The notes under the pieces were generated by a model. The model saw nothing but the letters and a program-made list of their open reading frames with translations, was not told the origin of the DNA and made no database searches. A stretch of DNA of 64,000 nt, from assembly GCA_003116975.1 (NCBI GenBank), contig BGKB01000087.1, forward strand, positions 62,001-126,000, in the 5' to 3' direction. Below, piece after piece: positions 55,406 to 64,000 of the stretch. The translations under genes and the position numbers were made by a program. This DNA comes from Aurantiochytrium sp. KH105. Its lineage: Eukaryota > Sar > Bigyra > Thraustochytrida > Thraustochytriidae. Position 1 is the first letter of the stretch; each line of letters opens with the position of its first letter.

Positions 55406-55904
55406 TTTTCCGCCCATCTTTTTCTTTTTCCTCTCGAGAAGAAGAAGAGAGGAAGGAAGGCAGGACATGTCTCCATCGTACTCTCACTCCGAGTCAAGCC
55501 GAGCAAATCATCTCCCGCAGTGAGCTAATCGATAAGTAACGAAGTTGTCCCAGACTTTCATGATGGATTCTATGTCCGGTGGACAACGAGTCATGCCATG
55601 CCATGCCATGCCATGCCATGCCATGCCATGCCATGCCATGCCATAACTGAACGGACCCTTGACGACGTCAAGTTTCTCGAAAGCGACTGAACGGCTTGAG
55701 TGAGCAGCGCTACAAGCCGGAGACAGCCTTGTAAAAGCATCCATCCCATGTGGTCCAGATTTTATAAAAAATTATGCGGCTTAACAGCTTGGTAGGACAT
55801 CCTAGCGCTCATGTAGTGAAAAGCCCTCGTCGCACGATCCTGGCTATCGCAGACGTGAATACAGCATCGAAGCAGACGGCAAGCGCCCCGCGCCCGGCCT
55901 CGCC
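55406..55904. other. Intergenic region between the SDR and GCN5 genes
   Basis: 499 bp with a CATGC minisatellite and an AT-rich patch (TTTTATAAAAAATTATG near 55759) that may be part of the GCN5 promoter. Confidence 0.55.
55592..55644. repeat. CATGC pentanucleotide tract
   Basis: About ten and a half perfect CATGC units. Confidence 0.93.
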
Positions 55905-57965
55905 ATGGCTGACGCGGCCCCGGAGGCCGCCGCGCCGGCCGCCGCCCCCGCCGAGGCCGCCGCCCCCGAGACCGCAAAGGCAGCTCCAGAGGCGACATCG
56001 GCGGAGCCGGCGACAGCGCCGCCAGCAGCAACGACGCCGACAACGACGACGGCGACGCCGACGCCGACGACAACGACTACTTCTTCCACAACAACGGTAG
56101 CGCCAGCGACGACGCCAACGGTAGCTCCGCCAGTGCCACCGCCAGCGGTCGCGAACACTGATGTTGCAAAGCAGACCACCACGGAAAGCTCGCAGGTGCA
56201 GCAGGCTCAGCCGCCGGCGCCGCAGGCTACCGGAGCGCCGGCACAGGACGCCGAAGAGCAGGGCGACAATATCAGACCCAAGCCGGGCTTACATTGGCTT
56301 CGGGTCAAATTGGGCCGCGTTGCGGATGCCCTTGCGAAGAAAGAGGACCTTTCCGAAGTGCCAGAATCTACAAAGACGGCCAATGGAAGCGCCGACCACG
56401 AGCAGCAGACTCGAGAGGATGCCATTACAGCAGTCTTGCAGCTCCTCGAAAAAAGGGGTACCGCGACCATCGAAACCTGGGAGACGGTTCTCAGCGCCTT
56501 CAAGGAGCTTGCTGACGAGCCTGTGGGACCCATTGGCGCTAATCTGGCTCGATTCTTAAAGGAAAATCCCGAAGAGGCGACCCGACTGGCCAAGTCAGAT
56601 GAGGCCGAAGAAGAGAAAGAACAGGAGAAGGAAAAGAAAAACGAGGAGTCCACGCTCGCGGGGAAAAAGCGCGATCACGCAGGCGATGACCTTCCGACTT
56701 CAAATGCGTCTTCGGCCCCAGGCGTGACCAGTAGTGAGCAGGAAAACAAGGAGCAGTCGGACTTGAAGCGCCGCAAACAGGCAGAGGAATTTGCCAAGAG
56801 CGCGCCGACAGCCCCAAAGGGTGGCCTCGAATTTCGCATCATCACCAATGATGGCACCGAAGAGAACTTGGTGTGGCTCATCAACGTAAAGGAGATCTTT
56901 GCGAAGCAGCTGCCCAAGATGCCGAAAGAGTACATTGTACGGCTAGTGATGGACCGGAAACACTACTCACTCGTCTGCATTGACAAGGGCGTTGTTGTAG
57001 GCGGGATCTGCTTTCGGCCGTATCTTGAGCAACGCTTCGCGGAGATTGCCTTTCTGGCTGTTTCAGCGGCGCGCCAGGTCAAGGGTGTCGGGACCAAACT
57101 CATGAACAACCTCAAGCAGTGGGTGAAATCAATTCAAGTGACGCATTTCCTAACGTATGCCGACAATTTTGCGATTGGCTACTTTCGCAAGCAGGGCTTC
57201 ACAAAGACCATCACCATGCCTCGCGAGCGATGGCGTGGCTACATCAAGGACTACGATGGCGGCACGCTCATGGAATGCAGCATCAACGAGTACGTGGACT
57301 ATCTGCGAATACCCGAGATGATCGCTGCGCAACGCAAATTTCTCTTTTCGAAAATCAAGGAGAAAATCGACTCAGATCACGTTTTTCCGGGACTCAATTT
57401 CAAGGACGGGACCGTGGTGACGCATTTGCAGGACCAGGTCCGCGGCGTGCGTGAAGCTGGCTGGGCGATGCCTGTGCGTTTCCTTTCACGACAAGTGCAT
57501 CACAGCAAAGATGGGTCAGGCGATCCTGTCGACTACCCGGAGTACTACCAAATGCAGAGTCGCCTGTACACGGTGATGCGGCTCGTCAAGGCCCACCGCG
57601 AGGCATGGCCATTTCAAGAACCTGTCGGTGACGTTGTCGCGGACTACATTGACGTCATCAGAGACCCGATCGATATTTCGCTCATCAAAAAGCGCCTTGA
57701 CCACGGTCGACACTACTCTGCCCCAGAGCCGCTTCGCGACGACATGTTGCGCATGTGCGACAACTGTTGCGCGTATAACGGCCCAGACACCTCGTATTAT
57801 CGTTCGGCTGCGAACCTGCGCACGTACATTCTCAATTTATTCTCGGAGCACTTTGAGCTTGCACCTGAGTCGGCCCCTTCATTCTTGCCCAAAGAGGCTG
57901 CTGAACACGAGCAGGTGCTACCGCCGGACTCCTTGTCGGGCCCTGTCACGACGACATCCACTTAG
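55905..57965 (+). CDS. GCN5: Histone acetyltransferase Gcn5 (KAT2) with bromodomain
   Basis: Lysine acetyltransferase expected to be the catalytic subunit of SAGA-type coactivators, acting on histone H3. 686 residues, ATG at 55905 (GCCATGG). Residues 1-110 are Ala/Pro/Thr-rich; ~110-300 are charged and poorly conserved. The GNAT domain (about 305-470) shows RFAEIAFLAVSAARQVKGVG with catalytic E380 and the acetyl-CoA loop QVKGVGT, then HFLTYADNFAIGYFRKQGF. The bromodomain (about 550-650) has the acetyl-lysine-binding N625 in CAYNGPDTSYY. There is no recognisable animal/plant PCAF N-terminal homology domain. The order GNAT-bromodomain is that of yeast Gcn5. Confidence 0.96.
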   Translation: MADAAPEAAAPAAAPAEAAAPETAKAAPEATSAEPATAPPAATTPTTTTATPTPTTTTTSSTTTVAPATTPTVAPPVPPPAVANTDVAKQTTTESSQVQQAQPPAPQATGAPAQDAEEQGDNIRPKPGLHWLRVKLGRVADALAKKEDLSEVPESTKTANGSADHEQQTREDAITAVLQLLEKRGTATIETWETVLSAFKELADEPVGPIGANLARFLKENPEEATRLAKSDEAEEEKEQEKEKKNEESTLAGKKRDHAGDDLPTSNASSAPGVTSSEQENKEQSDLKRRKQAEEFAKSAPTAPKGGLEFRIITNDGTEENLVWLINVKEIFAKQLPKMPKEYIVRLVMDRKHYSLVCIDKGVVVGGICFRPYLEQRFAEIAFLAVSAARQVKGVGTKLMNNLKQWVKSIQVTHFLTYADNFAIGYFRKQGFTKTITMPRERWRGYIKDYDGGTLMECSINEYVDYLRIPEMIAAQRKFLFSKIKEKIDSDHVFPGLNFKDGTVVTHLQDQVRGVREAGWAMPVRFLSRQVHHSKDGSGDPVDYPEYYQMQSRLYTVMRLVKAHREAWPFQEPVGDVVADYIDVIRDPIDISLIKKRLDHGRHYSAPEPLRDDMLRMCDNCCAYNGPDTSYYRSAANLRTYILNLFSEHFELAPESAPSFLPKEAAEHEQVLPPDSLSGPVTTTST

Positions 57966-58622
57966 CCTCCTGTGCCTTGTTGTAGTTGTTGTTGTTGTCT
58001 TTTTTTTTAACCTAAAATTTAACCCCGACAGACAAACAAACATTCAATCAGATCGAACTCGTTCACAGAATCTTATCTTGCGCAGAAGAAATGAATAGTA
58101 GAATTTAGATTACTTTTGGCCCACAATACAAGAGCCACAAATTTCTGTTTCCGTCTCTCGATGCGACATCAAATAGTTGGAAAGCTTTCTTATTGCGTGT
58201 TGAAAGGTATACATACTCCAATAAAACGTTAAAAAGCAAAACAAATCAGAACGGCGTCCGGGTATAAGACAGAGCACTCGCAATAGGCCTAAGCGAAACG
58301 AGTGTCCGCACCAGTGAATTCTTCGACAGAAGAGCGAGGTCTCGATTCACGACAACGATGCGCAAAATAGACTCACGCTTGTGTCACTTTCAATACCTCT
58401 CAGGGGCCAAGTCACCCACCCAACGTCCCGCCAGCAAATCAGCGAGAGCATACAGCGAGGACTGCAGTTGTGTGGCGCTCGCGCGGCCGCTGGGCGCGCG
58501 AGTCGAGCGAGACGAAGGACTCGTTCACGGCGCTTCTCTACGCTGTGCGCTGCTGCGTGCGGCAAGGTGACAGGCGTTACTGCCAAGGCTGAAGTGAGAT
58601 AGGATATTTCACGACGCAGTAT
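57966..58622. other. Intergenic region between GCN5 and the GT10-like gene
   Basis: 657 bp. AT-rich first half with TTG and T runs (3' flank), then a GC-rich half leading to the next start. No gene is seen. Confidence 0.6.
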
Positions 58623-60452
58623 ATGATGGCGCAGCAACGGCTGGACCACGCCCGCGGGCGGCAAGGCGGCACCAACAGCGTCAGCGTTAGCGGAAATGGC
58701 GGCAACCGAGCAGGCGTACTACGTATCGCTCTAGCCGCAGCTCTAGCCTTCACGATGGGCAGCATGGCGACGAGCATTTTTTTTTCCACAGGAAAATACG
58801 AAGATGTCTTTGCTGCTGTGTCTGGAGATGCCTTCGTTACAGAGTCAAGTTCGCCCCGTCTCGGCACCAACAAATACACAGAGCGCGCTTCAGCCTCTTC
58901 TTGGTCCGCGGGTTTGCCAGGATTTCCAAATGAAGTGGATGATGGCACCGTGCCCGGAAGAAAGATGGCCGTACTCCCAGGCTTTGGACCCAAGGGATCG
59001 CAGGTTACGCTGGCCTACTGTACCAACGAGAACAGCTTTCGTAGTGATTATTCAAACACGGAGGTGCGATGGTATACATTTGAGCTTGCTAAGGGGATGA
59101 CACGCCTCTACGAGAGCGTGCGAGTCATTGCAGTGGCACCCGAGGAGAAGTATATTGCAAAAAAGTACAGAACAAAAAGCTTTACCGACGAAGAGCTATG
59201 GCTCATGCTGGGCCTCGACGCGGATTTTAGATTGTGCTGGTTCGGTCAAACAAGCGTTGTGGAAACAATCCAGCGTCTGCGCAACGCGACGTTGCTTCGC
59301 CACACATTTGAGATGAACGAAGCGTCCTTGTGGACTTCGGAGGCTCGTATGGTTTCGTTGCCGCGCAGTGTAAAGTACGTTGGCAACCCCGTCACAAAGG
59401 CTCGTGTGGGCCCAGTGAATATTCGCATGTGCTTTGAGCCGTGGCTCCAATTCGTCGACGGTGTCGAAATCCAACTGGAAACAAAGAGAGAAACGCTTCC
59501 CTCCAGTTCCATCGCGGTCTACGCTCCGTTTGGACTTGTGTCAATCGGCAGACGCCTTGGCCCTATCTCTCCTTCGGAACCTCTTGCCAACTACCAAAAG
59601 CGCCACGGATGTTGCATCCCTGATGGCACTGGCGTCGAGGAGGTCGTCTTTCGGCGCGGTCTCTTTGACATCAACACTGTCTTGAGGCACAAACGGTATT
59701 TCGCTTCCTTTTTGCAATCGCACTGCCACCAGTACAGACATACGACTGCCATTCGTACTGCTTTTGCGTTCGAGTTGGCGGCCAAGGCGCGTCCTGTATC
59801 TTCGCTCGGCTACTGTCCTAAAGGAGATGCTGTGGAGCGCTTGGGAGTTCCCAATGCGGAGCGCCTCGCTCTGATAGACGACTTTCAACGCGCCTCGGCA
59901 ATCACGGTACATTCGGAGCACAAATTCGCGATCGTGTTTGAGAACGGGCCGTGCGATGGCTACATTAGCGAGAAGATCGTTGACGCCTATTTGGCTCATT
60001 CTGTTCCCATTTATTTTGGACCCGACAAGTTTTCTCTAGATCAAGTGCTGAATCCCACAGCCTATGTTCACTGTGACATCCCCAGCGATATGGTGTCGGA
60101 CAAAGCTTTAAACAAAGCCTTCAAAGCCATGTGCCCTGACAGCCGTTCATCGACGTGCCAAGCCAGCTTTGACTCCGATTTGCAAGAGCGTCTGTCGTCT
60201 CATTTCGCCCCCTGCATCGATCGAATCAAAAGGTTGGACGCAGACCCGGTCCTCTACAAGGAAGCGCTTGAGGCCCCACTGGCGGCCCATGGCGAACTTG
60301 CTGGCGTGTGGAACTTCACATATACAGCCAAAGTCTTTGATGGAATCCGCTCAATACTTTTGCGTTCTATTACAAATGTTAACGAGGCAAGTGCGCTCTT
60401 TGGTGAGCGAGCCGAGCTTCCCACGTACTACTTTCCCCAGCAAGATAAGTAG
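58623..60452 (+). CDS. GT10-family (alpha-1,3/4-fucosyltransferase-like) glycosyltransferase, type II membrane protein
   Basis: Probable Golgi fucosyltransferase, 609 residues; two adjacent ATGs at 58623 and 58626. A short basic cytosolic tail is followed by one membrane span (about 33-57, LRIALAAALAFTMGSMATSIFF). The catalytic signature is in the C-terminal half: KFAIVFENGPCDGYISEKIVDAYLAHSVPIYFG (about residues 434-466) matches the FENS-x-C-xDYITEK...VPVYxG motif of GT10 enzymes, with a glycine-proline where the usual serine stands. Upstream, RYFASFLQSHCHQYR is like the GT10 acceptor/donor region. The donor is inferred as GDP-fucose from the family; the acceptor is unknown. Convergent with the GT8-like gene. 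Confidence 0.82.
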   Translation: MMAQQRLDHARGRQGGTNSVSVSGNGGNRAGVLRIALAAALAFTMGSMATSIFFSTGKYEDVFAAVSGDAFVTESSSPRLGTNKYTERASASSWSAGLPGFPNEVDDGTVPGRKMAVLPGFGPKGSQVTLAYCTNENSFRSDYSNTEVRWYTFELAKGMTRLYESVRVIAVAPEEKYIAKKYRTKSFTDEELWLMLGLDADFRLCWFGQTSVVETIQRLRNATLLRHTFEMNEASLWTSEARMVSLPRSVKYVGNPVTKARVGPVNIRMCFEPWLQFVDGVEIQLETKRETLPSSSIAVYAPFGLVSIGRRLGPISPSEPLANYQKRHGCCIPDGTGVEEVVFRRGLFDINTVLRHKRYFASFLQSHCHQYRHTTAIRTAFAFELAAKARPVSSLGYCPKGDAVERLGVPNAERLALIDDFQRASAITVHSEHKFAIVFENGPCDGYISEKIVDAYLAHSVPIYFGPDKFSLDQVLNPTAYVHCDIPSDMVSDKALNKAFKAMCPDSRSSTCQASFDSDLQERLSSHFAPCIDRIKRLDADPVLYKEALEAPLAAHGELAGVWNFTYTAKVFDGIRSILLRSITNVNEASALFGERAELPTYYFPQQDK

Positions 60453-60569
60453 CCTAGCAGGGGGTTTGTGAGACCTCATTGTCAGCTCTCGTGCATGTGT
60501 GATGCTACTACGTTGGTAATATTTTGGAATAATAATTCATACTTGTAAGTAACTAAAGAACTTGCAAGC

Positions 60570-60696
60570 TAGCTTGCACACAATAATGCAATCGTCAAAT
60601 GGACTGACAGAGCGACCGACAAAAGCACTTACAGCCAGACCACGTATGCATGACCTGACTGACTTTGCGCGACCTGACTTGTTCGCAGCGCATCAA
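60570..60696. repeat. 3'-flank copy 1 of the tandem GT8 duplication
   Basis: Resembles 63330-63460: GCTTGCACACAATA, ACAGAGCGA, ACTTACAGC and ATCAAT blocks occur in the same order in both, showing that the duplication included the 3' flank. Confidence 0.75.
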
Positions 60697-62508
60697 TTAA
60701 TCAAAATCTGAGACGAGCCGCGCAATCCTTTTGCGCTCTCTGTCGATGAAGCTGCGATCTTCTTCCGTGACTGCAAATTTAAGTCCATTCTCATGTTCCT
60801 TTTTGGAGTGGATAAGCCTTGCGTCTTCATAGGGGATTGTGCGCGCCATATCAAAGCTCATGATATTGTACTTCGGATCGACAATACCGATTCGTTGCTC
60901 TGTAAGAAAGTAGTTGAGATAATCTTGCTCGCACATGACCATTGATCCCTCGTACGTTTCACGACCCTCAATCAAATCTTGATAGAACTCCCTGTTCGGT
61001 CGCGCAAGCATGAGACCCCCATTAATGTATTGTCTACGGGGAAACCGATGGCTCTCCGCCGCGCCACAGAGATTTACACCATCCGGACACGATTGCCACA
61101 GCTGTGAGATATCGCCCGTCACGAGCGTGTCGAGATCTGTGTACACAATGGTATCCCACTCTGTGAGATTCCACATCTGGAGCTTGGTGAACTGGTACTT
61201 GTAGCGCTTGTCGCGGCCATTCTCGCAAAACAGTGGCGGCACTTCTATTGTATGCCCTCCGCGAGCTTTGAGCCACGCCCTGTATTCCGGGAAAGCGTTC
61301 TCTGTGTAGATGATCGCATGATTCTCCCAAGGAATCTTGCCATTGACGAATTTGCTAACATGATGGGCCTTGAAGGCCTCGGGAGTGGTCGAATGCGTGT
61401 GACCCTTTGGCGCTGGCGTTAGAATCGTCGCATAAATGACCCGCCTTGGGATACGCCCCGCGCGAACAGCCTCAAAGCGATCGAACGCTCGATCGATCGA
61501 TTCTAGAACGTCGCGCACTCCCTCCTCACGCTTCAAGCGAGCTTCTTGTGATGGCTCGTACTGGGCAATGATGGCATTTGCGAACGGCTGCACGCTAGAC
61601 TTCTTCATTCGTAGCACCGCGTTGTACCGGGAATCAAGCACAGTCCGGTTGACAGTAACAAAGTAAGAGTTGAGAAGGCCCTTTTCGCAATCTTTGGGAT
61701 GCTGGGTGCTATTTTCGGCCATCGAGCTAAGCGCCTGGCAATGTGCTTCGTGGGGCCGAGCCATGAAGATTCCCGAATCAATTTCAAACTTTGGGAGATT
61801 CCTGAATGCCACTGGCCCACAAAAGGCCGCATCGCTTCCACATTGAGACTCAAATTGACGCAGGTCACGGAGGATGAGCGTGTGGGCCCGTGTAAACACA
61901 ATGGGCCCCCCGCCCGTCAAGCACCACGCGTAGACTCTGGCCATGTGGTGTCTCTGCGACGCCGGTGCTGTCGTATTGTCGCATGTAAGAGACGGTATTG
62001 GGTGAATTGTTACACCCAGGTCTTTGGCCCAAGTCAAGAGTTCTTCCGGGGCGCTCGGAGTCGCCAGGACGCTCATCTCGAGCCATGCAATATTTCCATT
62101 CTGATGCTTTGTGAACATGTGGCGCTTAAAGGCACGCGGGGACACGGAGCCGTCGAGCAAGGTCGTCCAGCGCGTCCCGATGCTAGCCTGGTGGCTTACT
62201 TCGCTCAGCGAGGGCGGAATCGACGACCAAGGAGAGGATGTGGTGTTGTTTTCGTGAGCGTACTCGCTTCCACGTTCCGCAAAGGTGTGGACGTCATCAG
62301 GAGAAGGCGTCGTGATATCTTCGTAGATGTACTCGCTTTCAATGACTGCAAGAACGTGGAAGTCATGAAACATGTAGGCCGTTTCGAGCGACATAAAGCC
62401 CGCGTAGGCGAGCACCACGAGCAAGGAGGTGAAGAGGCATCCTCGTTTTAATGGGAAGACCGACAATTCTCTCACGCACGGCCACTCGCGAGCGAGGCTC
62501 GGGCTCAT
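60697..62508 (-). CDS. Two-domain GT8-like glycosyltransferase, type II membrane protein; N-terminal domain lacks DxD
   Basis: Golgi-type glycosyltransferase of 603 residues, ATG at 62508. One membrane span (about 25-47, LFTSLLVVLAYAGFMSLETAYMF) then a stem. The C-terminal domain (about 355-603) is a GT8-like fold with the metal site YTDLDTL (D458, D460), YINGGLMLARP, CEQDYLNYF and HSKKEH. The N-terminal domain (about 120-330) aligns with it block by block (CDN/CEN, VFTRAHTLI/VYTDLDTLV, EIDSGIFMARP/YINGGLMLARP, CEKGLLN/CEQDYLN), but the DxD is T-R207-A208-H209, so it is presumably inactive. Substrate unknown. A paralogue begins 950 bp away on the same strand. Confidence 0.87.
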   Translation of the reverse strand: MSPSLAREWPCVRELSVFPLKRGCLFTSLLVVLAYAGFMSLETAYMFHDFHVLAVIESEYIYEDITTPSPDDVHTFAERGSEYAHENNTTSSPWSSIPPSLSEVSHQASIGTRWTTLLDGSVSPRAFKRHMFTKHQNGNIAWLEMSVLATPSAPEELLTWAKDLGVTIHPIPSLTCDNTTAPASQRHHMARVYAWCLTGGGPIVFTRAHTLILRDLRQFESQCGSDAAFCGPVAFRNLPKFEIDSGIFMARPHEAHCQALSSMAENSTQHPKDCEKGLLNSYFVTVNRTVLDSRYNAVLRMKKSSVQPFANAIIAQYEPSQEARLKREEGVRDVLESIDRAFDRFEAVRAGRIPRRVIYATILTPAPKGHTHSTTPEAFKAHHVSKFVNGKIPWENHAIIYTENAFPEYRAWLKARGGHTIEVPPLFCENGRDKRYKYQFTKLQMWNLTEWDTIVYTDLDTLVTGDISQLWQSCPDGVNLCGAAESHRFPRRQYINGGLMLARPNREFYQDLIEGRETYEGSMVMCEQDYLNYFLTEQRIGIVDPKYNIMSFDMARTIPYEDARLIHSKKEHENGLKFAVTEEDRSFIDRERKRIARLVSDFD

Positions 62509-63460
62509 GAGGCCCCTCGTGCCCTATGGATCTTTGTCCCCCCCTCAAGAGTCGGGTCCGTGCCGCCAGAGAAGAGCGCCGCTGTCGCCTCCCTGCGCCC
62601 CGCTGCCTGCAGCGAGACAGACGCGCGAGGAGGCGTCGCCTTTGTCCCCAGAGCGGGGGGTGGTGGTGGTCTGGCTAGCCTCGCTCGGCGCGAAGGAAGG
62701 AAAGCCTCGCGACGAGACTTCTCTTCTGCGTTTTTGCGGTTTGCTCTCTTCAAAAAATACTTTACACCTTCGTTCGAGCCAGGCCCGGGCATCTCCCTCA
62801 ATAACGGATAGCTCGTGCTGCGTCCTACTGTGAAGAACCACAGAAACTTTACACACAAGCTGATGCGCCTTGCGATGCGATTATGGATTAGTTGGCAGTC
62901 TGATCATCCAAAAGATGCCGAGAGATTGTAGCTGTGGCAGATAGGCAGCGAGGGTTTGTTTGGAGAAGGTGCGCTTGTGAGGTGGTAAATGAGAGGCCAA
63001 TTGATTTTTCTTTTCCGAATTTGAAATTCAATGCAGCGCTTACAAAAGTTTTTCACTATCTCGAGGAAATCACTCGGGCCGGTTTCGAACTGACGGAATG
63101 ATTGTCACTATGTAGGCCTACCACCTGATTTTATCGAAAAAAAATTAGATTGAAAATTCGACGTAAAACGCTTGTTCAGATTTTTTGGCCGAAGCCAAGC
63201 TTTTTGAAGATCTCTCACAAGTCAGTGATCAAGGGGAAACCAGCCAGTACATTTCAATCTAGGTGTTATTGACTTTTTCTCTTGGAGCCTAATCTAACCT
63301 AAACACCTTTCATTTTGGCATCCGAGGTAGCTTGCACACAATAGCCATCGTGCAATCTTCAAATGAACGGACAGAGCGAAGGATAAAAGAACTTACAGCT
63401 AGAGCGCGTGTGAATGACCTAACTGACTTTAAGCGACTCGGTTCGCTTGTAGCCCATCAA
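62509..63460. other. Intergenic region between the two GT8-like paralogues
   Basis: 952 bp. The first ~300 bp (GC-rich) are the likely promoter of the first paralogue; 62980-63330 is AT-rich with no gene; the last ~130 bp is the duplicated 3' flank. A tRNA-like fragment near 63065-63135 does not fold properly. Confidence 0.6.
63330..63460. repeat. 3'-flank copy 2 of the tandem GT8 duplication
   Basis: Partner of 60570-60696, same order of conserved blocks with scattered changes and small indels. Confidence 0.75.
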
Positions 63461-64000
63461 TCAATCAAAGTCTGACACGAGCCGCGCAATCCTCTTGCGC
63501 TCTCTGTCGATGAAGCTGCGATCTTCTTTCGTGACTGCAAATTGCAGTATTTTCTCATGCTCCTTTTTGGAGTGGATAAGCCTTGCGTCTTCATAGGGGA
63601 TTGTGCGCGCATTATCAAAGCTCATGATATTGTACTTTGGGTCGACAATACCGATTCGTTGCTCTGTAAGAAAGTAGTTGAGATAATCTTGCTCGCAGAG
63701 GTACGTCGAGTTTTTGTATGTTTCACGACCCTCAATCAGATCTCGATAGAACTCCTTGTTCGGTCGCGCAAGCATAAGACCACCATTGATGTATTGCGCA
63801 TCCGGTAAGCGAAAGCTCTCCGCCGCGCCACAGAGATTTACACCATCTGGACACGATTGCCACAGCTGTGAGATATCGCCCGTCACGAGCGTGTCGAGAT
63901 CTGTGTACACAATGGTATCCCACTCTGTGAGATTCCACATCTGGAGCTTGGTGAACTGGTACTTGTAGCGCTTGTCGCGGCCATTCTCGCAAAACAGTGG
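63461..64000 (-). CDS. GT8-like glycosyltransferase paralogue, 5' end beyond the window
   Basis: The last 179 residues of a second copy of the neighbouring GT8-like protein; the frame is open to the window edge. It begins at PLFCENGRDKRYK, identical to the paralogue, and keeps YTDLDTL, YINGGLMLARP, CEQDYLNYF and the same C-terminus. Differences cluster at SFRLPDAQ (for SHRFPRRQ), KNSTYL (for EGSMVM) and KILQFAVTK (for NGLKFAVTE). High identity plus shared 3' flank indicate a recent tandem duplication. Whether it also has the degenerate N-terminal domain cannot be seen. Confidence 0.9.
   Translation of the reverse strand, partial: PLFCENGRDKRYKYQFTKLQMWNLTEWDTIVYTDLDTLVTGDISQLWQSCPDGVNLCGAAESFRLPDAQYINGGLMLARPNKEFYRDLIEGRETYKNSTYLCEQDYLNYFLTEQRIGIVDPKYNIMSFDNARTIPYEDARLIHSKKEHEKILQFAVTKEDRSFIDRERKRIARLVSDFD

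Noticed and set aside
55508-55744. Small minus-strand ORF with Met-Ala-Trp-His-Gly repeats
   Set aside because: The repeat is a translation of the CATGC microsatellite and the flanks show no recognisable protein.
63060-63140. tRNA-like sequence on the minus strand (TTCGAA core, GTAGGCCTAC, CAT in a loop position)
   Set aside because: An acceptor-like stem of six pairs can be drawn, but the T stem does not pair and the distance from the anticodon stem to the acceptor is too short, so it is at most a decayed tRNA fragment.
1-64000. CRISPR arrays, bacterial operons, integrated viral genes or intact transposons
   Set aside because: No regularly spaced repeats with unique spacers, no transposase, integrase, reverse transcriptase or capsid motifs were seen; the content is ordinary nuclear eukaryotic.

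Overview
This is a nuclear contig from a unicellular eukaryote, most probably a thraustochytrid (Labyrinthulomycetes; Schizochytrium/Aurantiochytrium-like). The main evidence is the first gene: a single-chain fungal-type fatty acid synthase in which the beta (AT-ER-DH-MPT) and alpha (ACP-KR-KS-PPT) halves are fused and carry two tandem ACP domains, the architecture described for Schizochytrium. Other eukaryotic features are RNA polymerase II Rpb1 with a C-terminal repeat domain, Gcn5, a Pumilio protein, an FG nucleoporin, a p24 cargo receptor, tRNA genes without encoded CCA, and one GT-AG intron. Genes are otherwise intron-poor, GC-rich and full of low-complexity Ala/Ser/Gln/Gly tracts.

Layout. 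1-11922: FAS (5' end outside the window). 13202-16657: Pumilio/PUF protein, convergent with an unrecognised Ser/Gln-rich protein (17191-18978, minus). 18979-25204: gene-poor, the first 3.5 kb very GC-rich, with four identical minus-strand tRNA-Leu(AAG) genes. 25205-28138: minus-strand FG nucleoporin whose 23-nt first exon is separated by a 108-nt intron. 28139-33476: a second gene-poor region containing interleaved inverted repeats and a 12-N gap. From 33.5 kb rightwards the window is compact: a six-fold WRKY19-like zinc-finger protein, a GT8 glycosyltransferase (minus), a small unknown protein, RPB1, a peroxisomal SCP2-type thiolase (minus), a p24 protein, an exostosin-like GT47, serine hydroxymethyltransferase, a short-chain dehydrogenase, Gcn5, a GT10 fucosyltransferase-like protein, and two tandem paralogous GT8-like proteins (minus), the last cut by the window edge.

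The genes do not form an operon-like system. They span lipid synthesis and peroxisomal lipid metabolism (FAS, thiolase), one-carbon metabolism (SHMT), gene expression (Rpb1, Gcn5, PUF, zinc-finger protein, nucleoporin) and secretory-pathway glycosylation and traffic (five glycosyltransferase-like genes, p24).

The points most worth a second look are: an Rpb1 that keeps its catalytic motifs but has lost nearly all cysteine ligands of the two N-terminal zinc sites; its CTD built of nonapeptides lacking Thr4 and Ser7; a GT8 protein with an internal pseudo-domain that has lost DxD; interleaved A-B-A'-B' inverted repeats at 28.65-28.81 kb; and a four-fold repeat of a conserved linear motif in the nucleoporin. 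All functional calls come from reading motifs by eye; no database search was run.
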